Source: an uncultured Sphingomonadales bacterium
GTDB lineage: Bacteria; Pseudomonadota; Alphaproteobacteria; Sphingomonadales; Sphingomonadaceae
Assembly: GCA_903828025.1 (NCBI GenBank)
Contig: CAIKKO010000231.1
Location: 1 to 15,700 of the forward strand
DNA length: 15,700 nucleotides
Direction: 5' to 3'
The first letter of the stretch is position 1. The number at the start of each line of letters is the position of its first letter. Positions 15,440 through 15,700 of this stretch are shown one piece after another. A model generated the notes under the pieces. That model was not told where the DNA came from and did not search any database. It saw nothing but the letters and a program-made list of their open reading frames with translations. The translations under genes were made by a program, and so were the position numbers.

Positions 15440-15700
15440 CCGCATCGGGCAAGCTGAAGATCGGCTATTTTACCCAGTATCAGGTGGAGGAATTGAGCAG
15501 CGATTCGACCCCGATCGAGCTGATGACACGGGCGATGACCGGCAAGACCCCCGCAGCGGTGCGCGGCCAGCTCGGGCGGTTCGGCTTTTCGGGGCCGCGC
15601 GCCGAAGCCCGGATCGCCACGCTTTCGGGCGGGGAGCGCGCGCGGCTGGCCTTGGCGCTGGTGACGCGCGATGCGCCGCATCTGCTCATCCTCGACGAGC
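15400..15700 (+). pseudogene. Displaced 3' part of the ABC-F gene, runs off the window
   Basis: From 15400 the frame one base back reads LLAGQLATSEGGMTASGKL and stays open to the window end. It carries the rest of the second ATPase domain: the IGYFTQ segment with the Q-loop glutamine, the ABC signature TLSGGERARLAL and Walker B HLLILDE. The join is natural if one C is added within 15396-15400 (CGCCTGCTG instead of CGCTGCTG). The 3' end lies beyond the window. Confidence 0.85.

Noticed and set aside
13808..15445. Long open frame on the - strand (545 codons) opposite the ABC-F gene
   Set aside because: It is Arg/His/Gln-rich, lies antisense to a gene with clear ATPase motifs and has no recognisable domain of its own; such frames arise readily in GC-rich DNA. 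Its start of similarity to anything is only the GST shadow at the left end.

Overview
The window is GC-rich, with densely packed, often stop-start-overlapping genes. The protein families point to an alphaproteobacterium, most likely Sphingomonadales: a tryptophan-halogenase-like gene and a TPR/2OG oxygenase gene beside a LacI regulator, an NDUFA9-like protein next to tRNA-Leu, and a PEP-CTERM protein. The taxonomic placement is inference from gene content, not from a marker gene.

Region 1 (2-2649, + strand) holds the 3' end of a flavin-dependent tryptophan-halogenase-family gene, a TPR plus 2-oxoglutarate/Fe(II)-oxygenase-like gene, and a LacI-family repressor. In sphingomonads and caulobacters such genes commonly sit with TonB-dependent sugar receptors; the receptor, if present, lies left of the window.

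Region 2 (2633-10399, - strand) is a complete six-gene catabolic operon. In transcription order it encodes a sucrose/oligosaccharide-type MFS (GPH/SUT-like) transporter, a GH36 alpha-galactosidase, GalT, GalK, a GH68 beta-fructosidase/levansucrase-family enzyme and a ROK fructokinase. Most junctions overlap by 4-8 bases. The order follows a pathway for raffinose-family oligosaccharides (raffinose, stachyose) and sucrose: import, release of galactose, Leloir phosphorylation and uridylyl transfer, cleavage of the remaining sucrose, then fructose phosphorylation. A near-perfect 22-bp palindrome with a central CG lies upstream of the transporter at 10461-10482 and is a good candidate operator for the LacI protein of region 1. 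No galE, mutarotase or outer-membrane receptor is inside the window.

Region 3 (10400-12049) carries the operon's upstream region, a tRNA-Leu(CAG) on the - strand with a clear intrinsic terminator, and an NDUFA9-like NAD(P)-binding protein on the + strand.

Region 4 (12273-15700) has a small Ser/Thr/Gly-rich PEP-CTERM surface protein, a 660-base gene-free stretch rich in repeats, a glutathione S-transferase on the - strand, and an ABC-F ATPase on the + strand. The ABC-F reading frame is broken by an apparent one-base deletion near 15396-15400. Two different inverted-repeat elements, each 142 bp end to end, flank the GST gene, one on either side.

The most interesting parts are the oligosaccharide operon, in which a signal-less GH68 enzyme takes the place of an invertase or sucrose phosphorylase, its putative operator, and the adjoining halogenase/oxygenase genes, whose role in such loci is not understood.
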